Below, in pieces: positions 62,757-64,000 of a DNA stretch of 64,000 bases. Within the stretch, counting starts at the first letter, position 1. The number at the start of each line of letters is the position of its first letter. The translations under genes were made by a program, and so were the position numbers. The DNA lies in the NCBI GenBank assembly GCA_013397795.1, contig VZTJ01000577.1:87388-151387 (forward strand). Direction: 5' to 3'. The notes under the pieces were generated by a model, which made no database searches, was not told the DNA's origin, and saw nothing but the letters and a program-made list of their open reading frames with translations. The stretch is from Orthonyx spaldingii. Lineage: Eukaryota; Chordata; Aves; Passeriformes; Orthonychidae.

Positions 62757-63345
62757 TGTGTCACTTTTGGCTGCAGAAGAGCTAATTTTCTTCACAGTGG
62801 CTGGTATGGGGCTATGTTTTGGATTTGTATTGAACACAGGGTTGATAATACAGAGATGTTTTTGTTGTTGCTGAGCAGGGCTTACACAGAGCCAAGGCCT
62901 TTTCTGCTTTTTTGTACTGACATCCTGGGGAGCAGACTGGAGGTGCGTAGAAAACTGAGAGGACACACATCCAGGGCAGGTGACCCAAACTGATCAAAGG
63001 GCTATTCCTGACCACCTGACATCACACTCAGCATATAAACTGGGAGGAATAAGGACTAAAAGGGAGATGTTTGGAATGATGGCGTTTGTCTTCCCAAGTA
63101 GCCACTGCACGTGATGGGGCCTGTTCTCCTGGAGATGGCTGAACACCTGCCTACCCATGGGAAGTGGTGATAGAATTCCTTGTTTTGCTTTGTTTGTGTA
63201 CATGGCTTTTGCTTTCCCTATTAAACTTGTCTTTATCTTGGTCCATGAGATTTTACCCTTCTGATTCTTTTCCTGATCCCACTGGTGGGGGAGTGAATGA
63301 GCGGCTGCATGGGGCTTGGCTGCTGGCTGGGGTTGAACCATGACA
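62757..63345 (+). mobile_element. Solo LTR, bird ERVL-like family (589 bp), with 5-bp TSD
   Basis: Starts TGTGTCACTTTTGGC and ends GGTTGAACCATGACA. It is flanked by CCATT on both sides (62752-62756 and 63346-63350). Landmarks in order: GAGCTAATTTTCTTCACAGT, GGCTATGTTTTGGATTTG, the GCATATAAACTGGG TATA region (about 63031), TTCCCTATTAAACTTGTC and the CCACTGGTGGGGGAGTGAAT block. No internal viral genes are present. Short open frames inside it are chance. Confidence 0.9.
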
Positions 63346-64000
63346 CCATTATACCATGACTGTGTTGCAGCTTTCCACTGCATTGGTATAAATAAGAAAA
63401 TTCCCAGTTGTATGCTCAGATACACCACTGTAACTATTACAGGTGCACAAAAAATACAGCTGCCTCAAAGAAAGGCACTCAAGGCACAGCAAGGCAAGAT
63501 AATCAGAACCAGGCAAAAGGAGGGGTGATTCTGTTTTCCTCCTTGCACCATGCACCTGTGTGGGACACACAGGTTACGAGGAAGGGAGAGGAACTGGGAT
63601 GTACTTCATCCCTGGACAGCACAGAGACCACTCCTTATTCAGAGGAAAGCACTGAGAAGCTTCACTTTTGCCATAGAAACTCTGCCATGGGGCTTCATCC
63701 CTCTCACAAGAAAAAGAAGTTAATTTCACAAAAATGATTTCACTATCAAAGCCCTTAATTATCCCAGTTACCAAACCAGTTTTGCAAATTAACTGAAACA
63801 TTAATGTACCAGCTGAACATTACTTAGGCAATAGTTTACACTGCCTCTGCAAATACCCAGACCTTGAAAACACTCTATTCCTTATGAAACTGAAGTGAGT
63901 GGAGATAAAATCTAGTAGAGTCTGCTGATGAATTGCAACTGGAGTATTGAAGATTGAAAGTTTTCAAGAGGTCTCTTAGTTCTCATCATCTGTTGCGGTC

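Larger units (their letters stand above)
58437..64000 (-). other. HECW1: HECW1 intron, partial, upstream of the first in-window exon
   Basis: The acceptor side of an intron whose donor lies beyond the right edge. It contains two ERVL-like LTRs (61853-62414 and 62757-63345) in inverted orientation and a poly-T run (about 60750-60761). I searched for the preceding HECW1 exon, expected to encode the Trp-Lys-Ile-containing part of the N-terminal domain, and did not find it. Confidence 0.75.

Noticed and set aside
62646..63428. Open frames of 115 and 144 codons
   Set aside because: They overlap the solo LTR at 62757-63345 and its flank and reflect LTR sequence, not a gene.
1..64000. Operon, prophage, CRISPR, toxin-antitoxin or other prokaryotic system
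   Set aside because: No dense coding, no ribosome-site-led gene runs and no regularly spaced repeats; spliced exons and CR1/ERV elements show vertebrate DNA.
1..64000. tRNA, rRNA or recognisable small RNA genes
   Set aside because: No cloverleaf with A and B boxes and no rRNA segment was seen by eye; a covariance-model scan was not possible.

Overview
This window is vertebrate, almost certainly avian and probably songbird, chromosomal DNA. It is AT-rich and intron-dominated, with CR1 non-LTR retrotransposon copies and several bird-type endogenous-retrovirus solo LTRs. There is no bacterial or viral gene organisation, no rRNA or tRNA gene and no CRISPR array. The only protein-coding gene I can support is HECW1 (NEDL1), a NEDD4-type HECT E3 ubiquitin ligase, on the minus strand. 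Both ends of the gene lie outside the window. Identification rests on my memory of vertebrate HECW proteins; no search was run.

Layout, read in gene direction (right to left). Seven internal exons were placed by hand from homology, GT/AG sites and reading-frame phase: 58342-58436, 30227-30302, 20670-20839, 8844-8986, 6746-6846, 4101-5471 and 447-548. They total 2058 coding bases and join in one open frame with no stop. They encode the end of the N-terminal HECW domain, the C2 domain, and a long acidic, Ser-rich linker with a Cys-Tyr-Ser repeat. The last exon stops at the first residues of WW1. WW1, WW2 and the catalytic HECT domain must lie left of base 1; the start codon and promoter must lie right of base 64000.

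Introns. The six complete introns are about 28.0, 9.4, 11.7, 2.0, 1.3 and 3.6 kb. The 28-kb intron (30303-58341) carries most of the mobile DNA: three CR1 copies, one solo LTR with a 5-bp target-site duplication (TSD) and two less well bounded LTRs. An ERVK-like solo LTR with a 6-bp TSD lies in the 9.4-kb intron. Two more LTRs of one ERVL-like family sit 342 bp apart in opposite orientation in the right-hand flanking intron. All LTRs appear to be solo; I saw no retroviral coding region.

I found no convincing undescribed system. The points most worth checking are an NAGNAG tandem splice acceptor before the 76-bp exon, a GTTAGA donor with an immediate in-frame stop at the end of the big linker exon, the inverted LTR pair, a G-quadruplex-prone intronic tract, an unidentified repeat present twice, and a charged coding-like scrap in the 28-kb intron.
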